The position numbers and the translations under genes were made by a program. Of a DNA stretch of 64,000 nt, positions 36,410 through 44,855 are shown one piece after another. The DNA is from Solimonas fluminis (GTDB taxonomy: Bacteria; Pseudomonadota; Gammaproteobacteria; Nevskiales; Nevskiaceae): positions 550,600 through 614,599 of the forward strand of contig NZ_PSNW01000001.1 of NCBI RefSeq assembly GCF_002930645.1. Reading direction: 5' to 3'. The notes beneath the pieces are model-generated. The model did not search any database. It saw only the letters and a list, made by a program, of their open reading frames with translations, and was not told the DNA's origin. The number at the start of each line of letters is the position of its first letter. Positions within the stretch are counted from its first letter, which is position 1.

Positions 36410-38520
36410 GACGCAATCAGCTCGTCGAAGGGCCGCGCCACCGAGATCGCATGGCCCTGTACCCAGTCCACGCCGATGCCGCGCAGGGCTTCGACCAGGC
36501 TGTGGTCCTCGACATGCTCGGCAATGGTCTTCAGCCCCATGTCATGACCGATGCGGTTGATGGCTTCGACCATGCCGCGGTCGAGGCGGTTGGCCTGCAT
36601 GGACCGCACGAAGCTGCCGTCGATCTTGATGTAGTGCACCGGCAGGTTGCGCAGGTACGAGAACGACGCCATGCCCGAGCCGAAGTCGTCCAGGGCGAAG
36701 CGGCAGCCCAGCCCGGCCAGGCGCTCGATGAAGGCGCGCGCCTCGCTGAGGTGCGAGATCGCCGCGGTCTCGGTGATCTCGAAGCAGAGTTGCTCGGGCC
36801 TGACGCCCGACTCGTGGATCCGCTCCACGACGTAGTCCAGGAAGCGGCGGTCGCCCAGCGACAGGCCGGAGATATTGATGGCGTAGATGACCTCGTCATG
36901 GCGCCAGGCGATGCCTTCCAGCGCCGCGTTGACCACCCAGCGATCCAGGGCGCTCATCATGTAGTAGCGCTCGGCGGCGGCGATGAACTCCGCCGGCGGC
37001 TGAATCTCGCCGCGGTCGCCGCGAATGCGCAGCAGCAGTTCGCGGTATACCACCTCGCCCAGGGCATCGCTGCGCACCACGTCCTCGTAGTAGAGGCTGA
37101 ACTGGTTGTGGTCCAGGGCGCGGTTGATGCGCGCCACCATGCTCATCTGGTTGTAGCGCCGCGCGGCCTCGTCGTTGTCTTCCGCCAGGCGCACGCGGTT
37201 GCGGCCGTCCTCCTTGGCGGCGTGGCAGGCGGCATCGGCCAGCGACAACGCACGGGAGCTGTCGGGCGTGCGCGCATTGATCGTCACGGCGCCCATGCTG
37301 GCCGTGGTGACGAAGCTCTGGCCTTCCCAGACGAAGCGGTTGTTGCGGGCGGCCTCGAGCAGCCCCTCCAGCAGCGGCATGCCCTCGGACACCCTGATGT
37401 CTTCCAGCAGCACGCCGAACTCGTCGCCACCCAGGCGCGCCAGCGCATCCTCGGGGCGCAGCGAGGCGCGGAATACCCCGGCGATCTGCCGCAGCATCTC
37501 ATCGCCGGCAAAATGGCCATGCACGTCGTTGACCACCTTGAACTGGTCCAGGTCGATGTAGCACAGCAGGTGTTCGTCGCCGCCGTTGCGTGAGCGCGCC
37601 AGCGCCAGGTTGACGCGGCGCTCGAACTCGTCGCGGTTCAGCAGGCCGGTAATGGGATCGTGCGTGCTGCGGTAAGCCAACTCCTCCGACAGCAGGCTCA
37701 TGCGCGTGTAGTCCTCGAACACCACGACCGCGCCGCTGATGCCGCCATCGGCGCGCAGCAGGGCCCCTGCCGAACAGCGCAGGTTGAGGCGGCGCCCGTC
37801 GCGGGTCAGCGATTGGTGCTCCGAGGAGATTCGCGCGGCACCGCCCTGCAGGCAGAGGCGCACGGGATTGCGCGAGGGGGCGTCGGGCGGGGACAGCAGC
37901 CGGAGCACACGCTCGTGCGACTGCCCCAGCGCACGCGCGCGAGGCCAGCCGGTGAGCTCTTCCGCCCGCTCGTTCATCCCGACGACCAGGCCATGCTCGT
38001 CGGTCTCGATCACGCCTTCGCGCATCAGGGCCAGTCCGATGGCACTGTAGCCGGCTTGTCCGCCGCCCGTCGCGGCCAGGGTCGACTCGCCGCGCCGCTC
38101 GTGCAGTTCCGCCACGATGCAGCCGGCATCGGGCGCCGGCCGCGTCAGGACCAGCCGGTGCGGCCGCGTCAGGGATCCCAGTTGCAGGCGCACGTCCAGT
38201 TCGCTGCGGCTGTCCACCTGCAGCGTGGAGGCCGCCAGGATCGGGTCGCGGTCGCTGAAGTCGAACAACTCCTCCAGCTTGCGCCCCTGTGGCGGCAGTT
38301 CAGGCACGCCCAGCAGGGCCGACATGGCATCGTTGACGCAAAGAATGCGGCGATCGGTATCCAGCAGGGCGGCCGGCAGGGCCGACAGGCGAAAGGCCGA
38401 CAGGAAGAAGGAACCCAGGCGCTCGGAGTAGCTGCCTGCGCCGCCCGCCAGCCGCAGTTCCCCCCGGTCACCGGCAGCGGCGGCCCGGACGAAGGCAGGG
38501 TTTCGGCTATGGGGCGGCAT
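36406..38520 (-). CDS. PAS-GGDEF-EAL cyclic-di-GMP signalling protein
   Basis: A 704-residue protein without clear membrane segments. Two PAS-like regions (about 40-110 and 165-290) precede a GGDEF domain (about 300-455) with an intact LGGDEFG motif, so diguanylate cyclase activity is possible. The EAL domain (about 460-704) reads ELLLRI in place of EALLR but keeps the key residues of ITETAAI, DDFGSG, KIDGSFV and AEHVE, so phosphodiesterase activity cannot be excluded. Either activity, or both, may be used. A GTG start ten codons upstream (38550) is possible, and no start has a strong ribosome-binding site. The stop overlaps the padR 3' end by 4 bp on the opposite strand. Confidence 0.82.
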   Translation of the reverse strand: MPPHSRNPAFVRAAAAGDRGELRLAGGAGSYSERLGSFFLSAFRLSALPAALLDTDRRILCVNDAMSALLGVPELPPQGRKLEELFDFSDRDPILAASTLQVDSRSELDVRLQLGSLTRPHRLVLTRPAPDAGCIVAELHERRGESTLAATGGGQAGYSAIGLALMREGVIETDEHGLVVGMNERAEELTGWPRARALGQSHERVLRLLSPPDAPSRNPVRLCLQGGAARISSEHQSLTRDGRRLNLRCSAGALLRADGGISGAVVVFEDYTRMSLLSEELAYRSTHDPITGLLNRDEFERRVNLALARSRNGGDEHLLCYIDLDQFKVVNDVHGHFAGDEMLRQIAGVFRASLRPEDALARLGGDEFGVLLEDIRVSEGMPLLEGLLEAARNNRFVWEGQSFVTTASMGAVTINARTPDSSRALSLADAACHAAKEDGRNRVRLAEDNDEAARRYNQMSMVARINRALDHNQFSLYYEDVVRSDALGEVVYRELLLRIRGDRGEIQPPAEFIAAAERYYMMSALDRWVVNAALEGIAWRHDEVIYAINISGLSLGDRRFLDYVVERIHESGVRPEQLCFEITETAAISHLSEARAFIERLAGLGCRFALDDFGSGMASFSYLRNLPVHYIKIDGSFVRSMQANRLDRGMVEAINRIGHDMGLKTIAEHVEDHSLVEALRGIGVDWVQGHAISVARPFDELIAS

Positions 38521-38601
38521 GGAACGGGGCGCGGGACTCCTGCAGGTCACAGGAGGATAGCTCAGTACGACGATGGACGGGCGCCCGAACCGGGGCCGCC
38601 G

Positions 38602-39345
38602 TCACAACCGCGGCAGAGATTCGGCCAGGACCGCGCGCACCCGGCCCATGCCGGTCTCGATGGACTGGTGGATTTCCGCGTGGATGTCCCCCAAACCCAT
38701 GACGCCGGCGGCCCAGTTGACCGATACCGCCAGGCAGGCGTAGTCCAGCTTCAGTTCGCGCGCCAGCGCCGCCTCGGGCATGCCGGTCATGCCGACCATG
38801 TCGCAGCCGTCACGCTGCATGCGGCGGATCTCCGCGGAGGACTCCAGCCGCGGCCCCTGGGTGACGCCATGGATGCCGGCGCCCATCGCGACGCCGGCCC
38901 GGCCGGCGGCCTCGATGAGGGCTTGGCGCAGGCGCTCCGAGTAGGGCTCCGTGAATTCGACATGCTCCAGGCCCGAACCCTCGCGCCCGTCGGAGTAGGT
39001 GTGCTCGCGGCCCCAGGTGTAGTCGACGATGTCCTGCGGCACCGCCACGGCGCCCGGCTCGAACCAGGGCGCGATGGCGCCCACCGCCGCGATGGCGACG
39101 ATGCTCTGCACCCCGGCCTCGCGCAGGGCCCAGAGGTTGGCGCGGTAGTTGATGGCATGCGGCGGCAGCTTGTGGCCCTCGCCATGGCGCGCCAGGAAGA
39201 TCGCGCGGGTACCGTAGACCCGGCCCTCCAGCAGCGGCGCGCTGGGCGCGCCGTAGGGCGTGGTCAGCTCGATGCGGCGCTCGATTTCCAGGCCCGGCCA
39301 CTGGTTCATGCCGGTACCGCCGATCACGGCGATCTTCGTCGTCAT
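38602..39345 (-). CDS. mtiP: S-methyl-5'-thioinosine phosphorylase / MTA phosphorylase family
   Basis: A 247-residue trimeric-type purine nucleoside phosphorylase. It begins KIAVIGGTGMNQ and carries LARHGEGHKLPPH (phosphate and ribose binding), a QGPRLESSAEIRRM segment and a GMTGMPEAALARE segment. It splits methylthio-nucleosides arising from polyamine synthesis. In Pseudomonas the homologue next to nagZ prefers methylthioinosine, and the same neighbourhood is seen here. It starts directly after the hpt stop. Confidence 0.8.
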   Translation of the reverse strand: MTTKIAVIGGTGMNQWPGLEIERRIELTTPYGAPSAPLLEGRVYGTRAIFLARHGEGHKLPPHAINYRANLWALREAGVQSIVAIAAVGAIAPWFEPGAVAVPQDIVDYTWGREHTYSDGREGSGLEHVEFTEPYSERLRQALIEAAGRAGVAMGAGIHGVTQGPRLESSAEIRRMQRDGCDMVGMTGMPEAALARELKLDYACLAVSVNWAAGVMGLGDIHAEIHQSIETGMGRVRAVLAESLPRL

Positions 39346-39903
39346 TTACATGCCTCGCACAGCATAGATGGCGGGCAGCTGCCGCCAGTATTCCTTGTAG
39401 TCCATGCCGCAGCCGAAGACATAGCGGTCCACCAGCTGCAGGCCGATGAACTCGGCGTGCGCTTCGGGCGCGCGCCGATCATGGATCTTCTCCGCCAGCA
39501 CCGCCACCTTGAGGCTGGCCGGCCGGAACTCCGCCAGCGCCTTGCGGATGGCGACCAGCGTGTGGCCTTCGTCGAGGATGTCGTCGATCACCAGCACGTG
39601 GCGGCCCTTGAGCTCGCGGTCCGGCTGGCGCTTCCACAGCAGCCCCCCGCCGGCGGTGGCGCCGCGGTAGCGGGTGGCATGGAGGTAGTCGATCTCGAAG
39701 GCGAAATCGAGACGCTGGGTGATCTCCGAGGTGGCGTGCAGGCCGCCGATCATCACGCACAGGATCAGCGGATTCCTGCCGATGTACTCCTCGCGGATGC
39801 GCTCGGCCAGACGGTCATAGGCCAGGCGAACGGCTGCCGCGTCGTGCAGGCAGTCGGCCTCGGCGAGGACCTGGTTGGCGTGCTCGGCAGCGGCGTCGCT
39901 CAC
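39346..39903 (-). CDS. hpt: Hypoxanthine-guanine phosphoribosyltransferase
   Basis: A 185-residue type I phosphoribosyltransferase with the PRPP-binding motif VLVIDDILDEGHTL (about 100-113). It uses hypoxanthine or guanine, and hypoxanthine is released by the neighbouring methylthioinosine phosphorylase, so the two form a salvage pair. Its start overlaps the nagZ stop by 4 bp. Confidence 0.87.
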   Translation of the reverse strand: MSDAAAEHANQVLAEADCLHDAAAVRLAYDRLAERIREEYIGRNPLILCVMIGGLHATSEITQRLDFAFEIDYLHATRYRGATAGGGLLWKRQPDRELKGRHVLVIDDILDEGHTLVAIRKALAEFRPASLKVAVLAEKIHDRRAPEAHAEFIGLQLVDRYVFGCGMDYKEYWRQLPAIYAVRGM

Positions 39904-40883
39904 TTCGGCTCCTTGCGGTAGAGCTTCTTCAGGCGGTCGCTGCCGGCCTTGGAGGGCTTCACGTCCTTCAGGGCATCCAGCAGGGCAACGGCGGCGGCGC
40001 GGTCATTGCAGACCGGCAGCATGTCGCAGCCGGCCGCCAGCGCCAGGCGCGCGCGTTCCTCCATGCTGCCGACGGCGGCGGCTCCGTTCATCGACAGGTC
40101 GTCGCAGAACAGGGCGCCATCGAAGCCCAGTTCCTTGCGCAGGATGGTTTCGATCCACTTGACCGACAGCGAGGCCGGCGTCTGGTCGACGGCCGGGTAG
40201 CGGATGTGCGCCATCATCAGCGACTCCACACCCTCGTCGATGAGGCGCCTGAAGGGCACCAGGTCGGTCGCGCGGATTTCCTCCTCGCTGCGGCGGTCCA
40301 CCGGCAGCTCCAGGTGCGAATCCGCCGCGACGGCGCCATGGCCGGGAAAGTGCTTGCCGGTGGCCGCCAGGCCCAGCTCGTTCAGGCCGCTGCGGAAGGC
40401 ACTGGCCAGGCGCACGATGGTCTCGGTGTCCTGCGAGAAGGCGCGGTCGCCGATGATCGTGCTGACCCCGCAATCACGGTCCAGCACCGGGGCGAAGCAC
40501 AGGTCGATGCCATAAGCCGAGAGCTCGCGGGCAATCGTCAACCCCTGCTCGCGCGCGTCCACGCAGGCGCGCTCGGCATCTTCGGTGAACAGCTTGCCGA
40601 GCGAACCCATCGCCGGGATGCGCGAGAAGCCCACGCGGAAACGCTGCACGCGCCCGCCTTCATGGTCCACTGCCAGCAGCAGGCGCGGCGACTTCTTGAT
40701 GGCGAGGATGTCGTCGCAGAGCGCCTTGAGCTGCTCCGGATCCCGGTAGTTGCGCGTGAACAGGATGACGCCGCCAACCAGCGGGTGCGACAGCACCTCG
40801 CGGTCTTCGGCAGTCAGTTCCTGGCCGGGCACGTCGAGCATCAGCGGGCCGATGAGGGCGGATTTCTTACTCGTGGATTTCAA
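39900..40883 (-). CDS. nagZ: Beta-N-acetylhexosaminidase NagZ
   Basis: A glycoside hydrolase family 3 enzyme of about 327 residues. The signature KHFPGHGAVAADSH holds the catalytic His, and the nucleophile Asp lies in FCDDLSMNGA. NagZ removes GlcNAc from anhydro-muropeptides in the cytoplasm during cell-wall recycling. The start is uncertain. TTG at 40883 gives an N-terminus close to the family, while ATG at 40931 would overlap the previous gene by 65 bp. Confidence 0.9.
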   Translation of the reverse strand: MKSTSKKSALIGPLMLDVPGQELTAEDREVLSHPLVGGVILFTRNYRDPEQLKALCDDILAIKKSPRLLLAVDHEGGRVQRFRVGFSRIPAMGSLGKLFTEDAERACVDAREQGLTIARELSAYGIDLCFAPVLDRDCGVSTIIGDRAFSQDTETIVRLASAFRSGLNELGLAATGKHFPGHGAVAADSHLELPVDRRSEEEIRATDLVPFRRLIDEGVESLMMAHIRYPAVDQTPASLSVKWIETILRKELGFDGALFCDDLSMNGAAAVGSMEERARLALAAGCDMLPVCNDRAAAVALLDALKDVKPSKAGSDRLKKLYRKEPK

Positions 40884-41343
40884 CTTCGGTACCTGCGGGA
40901 ACAAGATCGAACAGTTCGATGACGTCTTCATTGCGCATGCGCACGCAACCGTGCGAGCCGGGCTTGCCCAGCTCGGTCACCGGCGGCGTGCCATGCAGGT
41001 AGATGTAGCGGCGGAAGGTGTCGACGCAGCCCAGCCGGTTGCGGCCAGGCTCGCGGCCGCTGAGCCAGAGGATGCGGGTCAGCATCCAGTCGCGCTTGGG
41101 CTGGCGCTGGTGGCCTTCCGGGGTCCAGAACTCCCCGGTATGGCGGCGGGCCACGAAGACGGCATTGGCCGGCTTGCCGGCACCGATCTTGGCGCGCACG
41201 ACGTGACGGCCGCGCGGGGTGCAGCCGCTGCCCTGGATCTCGCCGGGACCGTTGGCGCCGGTGGAGACGGCGTATTCCTTCAGCAAGCGTCCGCCGTCGA
41301 GCAGCCGCAGGCGCTGGCGCGTCAGGTCAATGTCGATCTTCAT
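40867..41343 (-). CDS. YkuD-fold L,D-transpeptidase-like enzyme without signal peptide (ElsL/LdtK-like)
   Basis: A 158-residue YkuD domain with the catalytic motif HGTPPVTELGKPGSHGCVRM, whose last Cys is the nucleophile. It begins MKIDIDLTRQRLRLLDGG and has no signal peptide or lipobox, unlike periplasmic L,D-transpeptidases. Its start overlaps the CYTH stop by 17 bp and its end overlaps the nagZ start. The cytoplasmic YkuD protein ElsL of Acinetobacter acts as an L,D-carboxypeptidase that trims recycled muropeptides. The lack of export and the nagZ neighbour make that role likely here. This is inference. Confidence 0.75.
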   Translation of the reverse strand: MKIDIDLTRQRLRLLDGGRLLKEYAVSTGANGPGEIQGSGCTPRGRHVVRAKIGAGKPANAVFVARRHTGEFWTPEGHQRQPKRDWMLTRILWLSGREPGRNRLGCVDTFRRYIYLHGTPPVTELGKPGSHGCVRMRNEDVIELFDLVPAGTEVEIHE

Positions 41344-41812
41344 CGGGCCAGGTCCGCCAGGGATGCAGGGCAAGATGATGATTGTAGTAGCGCCGGTCCT
41401 CGGTCAACTCGCGGCCCAGCCAGGCGGGCCGCTCGAAGGGCTGGTCGATGCTGTCGAGTTCGATCTCCGCCACCACCAGGCCGGCGTTGTCGTTGATGAA
41501 CTCGTCGACCTCCCAGGTCAGGCCGTCGATCTCGATGTAGTGGCGCGTCTTCTCCAGGCGCCCGATGCAAAGGTTGTCCAGCATCTCGCGCGCCTGCGCG
41601 GCGGGGATATCGTATTCGTACTCGGCGCGGGCGGCACCCACCACGGCGGCCTTGATGTTGAGCTTGGCGTCCTCGCCTTCCAGGCGCACGCGCACCGAGG
41701 CCTTGCCGCCCTCGCCCGCCAGGTAGCCCTGGCGCATGGCCAGCGAGCGATTCACCTGGGCGCGCCAGGCATCGCTTACCACACGGAACTTGCGCTCGAT
41801 CTCCATCGCCAT
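41327..41812 (-). CDS. CYTH-domain triphosphatase
   Basis: A 161-residue CYTH/TTM-fold protein with the metal-binding ExExK motif near the start (MEIERKFRV). Later charged strands carry RVRLEG, KAAV and VDEF, the pattern of single-domain triphosphate tunnel enzymes. Small bacterial members hydrolyse inorganic triphosphate, and adenylate cyclase activity is less likely. The start is ATG 41812 or 41806, one base or seven bases after the rlmD stop. Confidence 0.78.
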   Translation of the reverse strand: MAMEIERKFRVVSDAWRAQVNRSLAMRQGYLAGEGGKASVRVRLEGEDAKLNIKAAVVGAARAEYEYDIPAAQAREMLDNLCIGRLEKTRHYIEIDGLTWEVDEFINDNAGLVVAEIELDSIDQPFERPAWLGRELTEDRRYYNHHLALHPWRTWPDEDRH

Positions 41813-41813
41813 T

Positions 41814-43133
41814 TCAGAGCTCGAAGAGGGCCATGCTCTCGACATGGCTGGTATGCGGGAACATGTCCATCACGCCGGCCCGGGTCAGGCGGTAGCCGTA
41901 CTCGTGCACCAGGGTGCCGGCATCGCGCGCGAGCGTGCCCGGGTGGCAGGATACGTAGACGATGCGCGAGGGCTTGCGGCCGGCCACCGCCGGCAGGATT
42001 TCCTTGGCGCCGGCACGCGGCGGATCCAGCAGCACCTTGTCGAAGGGCTGCTGCAGCCAGTCGACGCTCGCCTCGGTCCTGAACAGGTCGGCCTTCTCGA
42101 AGCGGATGCCGGTGATGCCGTTGCGCTCCGCGTTCTCGCGGGCGCGCTGCACCAGCTTGGCCTCGCCCTCGGCGGCGATCACGCGGGCACCGGCACGGGC
42201 CAGCGGCAGCGAGAAGTTGCCCAGGCCGCAGAACAGCTCCAGCACGCGCTCGCCCGGCTGGATCTCCAGCCAGTCGACGGCCTGGCGCACGGCCTGCTGG
42301 CTGATGCCGCCGTTGACCTGGATGAAGTCGGAGGGCTCGAAGCGCAGGCGCAGGTCGGACCCGTCGGGGGAGTACTCCAGCGGCGGCGCTGTGGGGTCCA
42401 GCGGCGTGATGGTGTCGGGGCCGCCGGACTGCAGGTAGACCTCGAAACCCTCGGCCTTGCCGAAGGCGGCGAGCTTCGCGCGGTCCTGTTCGGTCGGCGG
42501 CTGCAGCACGCGGAACACCAGGGCCACGTGCTCGCCGCAGGCCAGCTCGATCTGCGGCAGCTTGTCGGCGATGGAGAGCGTATCCATCACGCGGCCGATG
42601 TCGCGCAGCTTCAGGCCCACGCGCGGCTCCAGCACGGCGCAGGATTCCAGCATCGACATGAAATTGCTGTTGCGCTCCCGGAAGCCCACGCGCACGCCCC
42701 CCTTGGTCGGAAGGCGCTTGGCGCCCAGCCGTGCGCGGCGGCGATAACCCCAGACCGGCCCGCGGACCGGCGGCATCACCGCCTCCGGCATGACCTTGCC
42801 GATGCGCTGCAGCCCGTCGAGCATCTGCTTCTGCTTGAACTCGATCTGGCGGTCGGCGGCGAGATGCTGCATGGAACAGCCGCCGCAGGTGCCGAAGTGG
42901 GCGCAGCCCGGATCGACGCGGTCCGGCGAAGCGCGGTCCACGCGCGTCACCTGTCCCTCGTCGGCGTCGCGGGAGACCGCGGTGTAGCGGAACTGCACCA
43001 GCTCGCCCGGCAGGGCATCGGCGATGAAGGTGGCCTTGCCGTTGACGCGCGCGAAGCCGCGGCCTTCGTGGTCCAGGTCGATGATCTCGGCGGCGTGATC
43101 GCCGGCGGGGAGTTGCTTCTTGCGGTGTGCCAT
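41814..43133 (-). CDS. rlmD: 23S rRNA (uracil-C5)-methyltransferase RlmD
   Basis: A 439-residue SAM-dependent enzyme that makes m5U1939 in 23S rRNA. It has an N-terminal TRAM domain (about 8-65), a [4Fe-4S] site (CAHFGTCGGC plus a later ESC), the SAM motif LELFCGLGNFSLPLA (about 285-299) and the catalytic Cys in YVSCHPGTLARD. The start ATG at 43133 lies 5 bp after the exonuclease stop. Confidence 0.92.
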   Translation of the reverse strand: MAHRKKQLPAGDHAAEIIDLDHEGRGFARVNGKATFIADALPGELVQFRYTAVSRDADEGQVTRVDRASPDRVDPGCAHFGTCGGCSMQHLAADRQIEFKQKQMLDGLQRIGKVMPEAVMPPVRGPVWGYRRRARLGAKRLPTKGGVRVGFRERNSNFMSMLESCAVLEPRVGLKLRDIGRVMDTLSIADKLPQIELACGEHVALVFRVLQPPTEQDRAKLAAFGKAEGFEVYLQSGGPDTITPLDPTAPPLEYSPDGSDLRLRFEPSDFIQVNGGISQQAVRQAVDWLEIQPGERVLELFCGLGNFSLPLARAGARVIAAEGEAKLVQRARENAERNGITGIRFEKADLFRTEASVDWLQQPFDKVLLDPPRAGAKEILPAVAGRKPSRIVYVSCHPGTLARDAGTLVHEYGYRLTRAGVMDMFPHTSHVESMALFEL

Positions 43134-43138
43134 CAGAC

Positions 43139-43918
43139 TCAGCCCGGGCTCCAGGCTTCCAGGAATTCTTTCCAGTGTGCCGCGGGACTGGCGCGCAGGA
43201 ACTCGCGGACCTTCTCGATCTCCTGCGTCAGCCCCGGCTTGTCCAGCAGCCCGCGCATGAACTGGAAGCGCAGGTAGACCAGCCAGGTGTTGAGCACGTC
43301 GGTTTCGCAGTAGGCGCGGATGTCCGGCAGCTTGCCGGCACGGAAGGCGCCGAAGACCATCGACCCGTCCATGCCCAGCTTGCCGGGCAGGCCCAGCAGC
43401 AGGGCGATCTCGTGCAGCGGCGCATTCTGGCGGCCGGTGTACATCGCCAGCACGTCCATCAGGTCGGTATGGCGGAACTGATAGCGGCCGATGTAGTTGT
43501 CCCACTTCGCCTCGCGGTCGAAGTGCCCGGTATCCCAGTAGCGCGGCGCCTGCACGCCGTGGACCAGGGCCCGGTAGTGCAGCACCGGCAGGTCGAAGCC
43601 GCCGCCGTTCCAGGACACGATCACCGGCCGGTACTTTTCGATGCCGTCGAAGAAGCGCCGCACCAGTTCGGCCTCGTCGCTGGACTCCTCTCCCAGCGAC
43701 CAGCAGCGGAAACCCTCGCCCTGGCGCAGCGCCACCGAGATGGCGACGATGCGCTGCAGGTGCGCCGGCTGGAAGTCCGTGCCCTTGGCGGCCAGGCGCA
43801 GCGTACTCATGGCCGCGGCCACCTCGCCGTCGTTCATGCCCTCCAGGCCATGGATGCGGCGGCCGCCCTCGAGGTCAGGGACGGTTTCGATGTCGAAGAC
43901 CAGGACCGGGGGGGTCAT
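43139..43918 (-). CDS. Predicted 3'-5' exonuclease (PolB-type DnaQ fold)
   Basis: A 259-residue protein with the exonuclease motifs FDIETVPDLEGG (ExoI, Asp and Glu), SWNGGGFDLPVL (ExoII) and YCETDVLNTW (ExoIII, Asp). This matches the PF10108-type family annotated as predicted 3'-5' exonucleases related to the proofreading domain of family B polymerases. Its substrate (DNA or RNA) is unknown. It lies between cysM and rlmD, with small gaps on both sides. Confidence 0.78.
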   Translation of the reverse strand: MTPPVLVFDIETVPDLEGGRRIHGLEGMNDGEVAAAMSTLRLAAKGTDFQPAHLQRIVAISVALRQGEGFRCWSLGEESSDEAELVRRFFDGIEKYRPVIVSWNGGGFDLPVLHYRALVHGVQAPRYWDTGHFDREAKWDNYIGRYQFRHTDLMDVLAMYTGRQNAPLHEIALLLGLPGKLGMDGSMVFGAFRAGKLPDIRAYCETDVLNTWLVYLRFQFMRGLLDKPGLTQEIEKVREFLRASPAAHWKEFLEAWSPG

Positions 43919-43934
43919 GGGGACACCCGCGCGG

Positions 43935-44825
43935 TCAAGACGGAAACACGCCGGTGGAGATGTAGCGGTCGCCTCGGTCGCAGACGATGCTGACGACCAC
44001 GGCATTCTCGACCTCGCGGCAGATCTGCAGGGCGGCCCACAGGGCGCCGCCGCTGCTGGGGCCGCAGAACAGTCCTTCGAGGCGCCCCATGTCGCGCATG
44101 GTGTCCTCCGCATTGGCCGCGCTGACCTCGATCACCCGGTCCACGCGGCTGCGGTCGAAGATCGTCGGCAGGTAGGCCTCGGGCCACTTGCGGATGCCGG
44201 GGATGGAACTCTCGCCGTCGGGCTGCACCCCGATCACCTGGATCGCCGGGTTCTTCTCCTTGAAGAAGCGCGAGCAGCCCATGATGGTGCCGGTGGTGCC
44301 CATCGACGAAACGAAGTGCGTGATGCGCCCGCCGGTGGCCTGCCAGATTTCCGGTGCCGTGCCCTCGTAGTGCGCGCGCGGGTTGTCCGGGTTGCCGAAC
44401 TGGTCCAGCACCTTGCCCTTGCCGGCCGCCTGCATCTCCAGCGCCAGGTCGCGGGCGCCTTCCATGCCCTGCTGCTGGGTCACCAGGATCAGCTCGGCCC
44501 CGAAGGCCTTCATGACGGCCCGGCGCTCCACCGACAGGTGCTCCGGCATGATCAGCACCATGCGGTAGCCCTTCACCGCCGCCGCCATCGCCAGGGCGAT
44601 GCCGGTATTGCCGGAGGTGGCCTCGATCAGGGTGTCGCCGGGCTTGATCTCGCCGCGCTCCTCGGCGCGCCGGATCATCGAATACGCCGGGCGGTCCTTG
44701 ACCGAGCCGGCCGGGTTGTTGCCCTCCAGCTTCACCAGCAAGGTATTGTTGCCGGTACCGGGCATGCGCCGGAGCTGGGCAAGCGGGGTATTGCCGATAA
44801 AATCGGCGAGCGAGGGGAAGTTCAT
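43935..44825 (-). CDS. cysM: Cysteine synthase B
   Basis: A 296-residue PLP enzyme. The lysine that binds PLP lies in NPAGSVKDRPA, the substrate loop is EATSGNTGIALA, and the Ser of CGPSSGGA binds the PLP ring nitrogen. It joins O-acetylserine with sulfide or thiosulfate. It is divergent from the GacS/BarA-type kinase (31 bp between start codons), as in Pseudomonas-like genomes. Confidence 0.92.
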   Translation of the reverse strand: MNFPSLADFIGNTPLAQLRRMPGTGNNTLLVKLEGNNPAGSVKDRPAYSMIRRAEERGEIKPGDTLIEATSGNTGIALAMAAAVKGYRMVLIMPEHLSVERRAVMKAFGAELILVTQQQGMEGARDLALEMQAAGKGKVLDQFGNPDNPRAHYEGTAPEIWQATGGRITHFVSSMGTTGTIMGCSRFFKEKNPAIQVIGVQPDGESSIPGIRKWPEAYLPTIFDRSRVDRVIEVSAANAEDTMRDMGRLEGLFCGPSSGGALWAALQICREVENAVVVSIVCDRGDRYISTGVFPS

Positions 44826-44855
44826 GGCGTCTATTCTAACCGCTGGGTCGACTGG

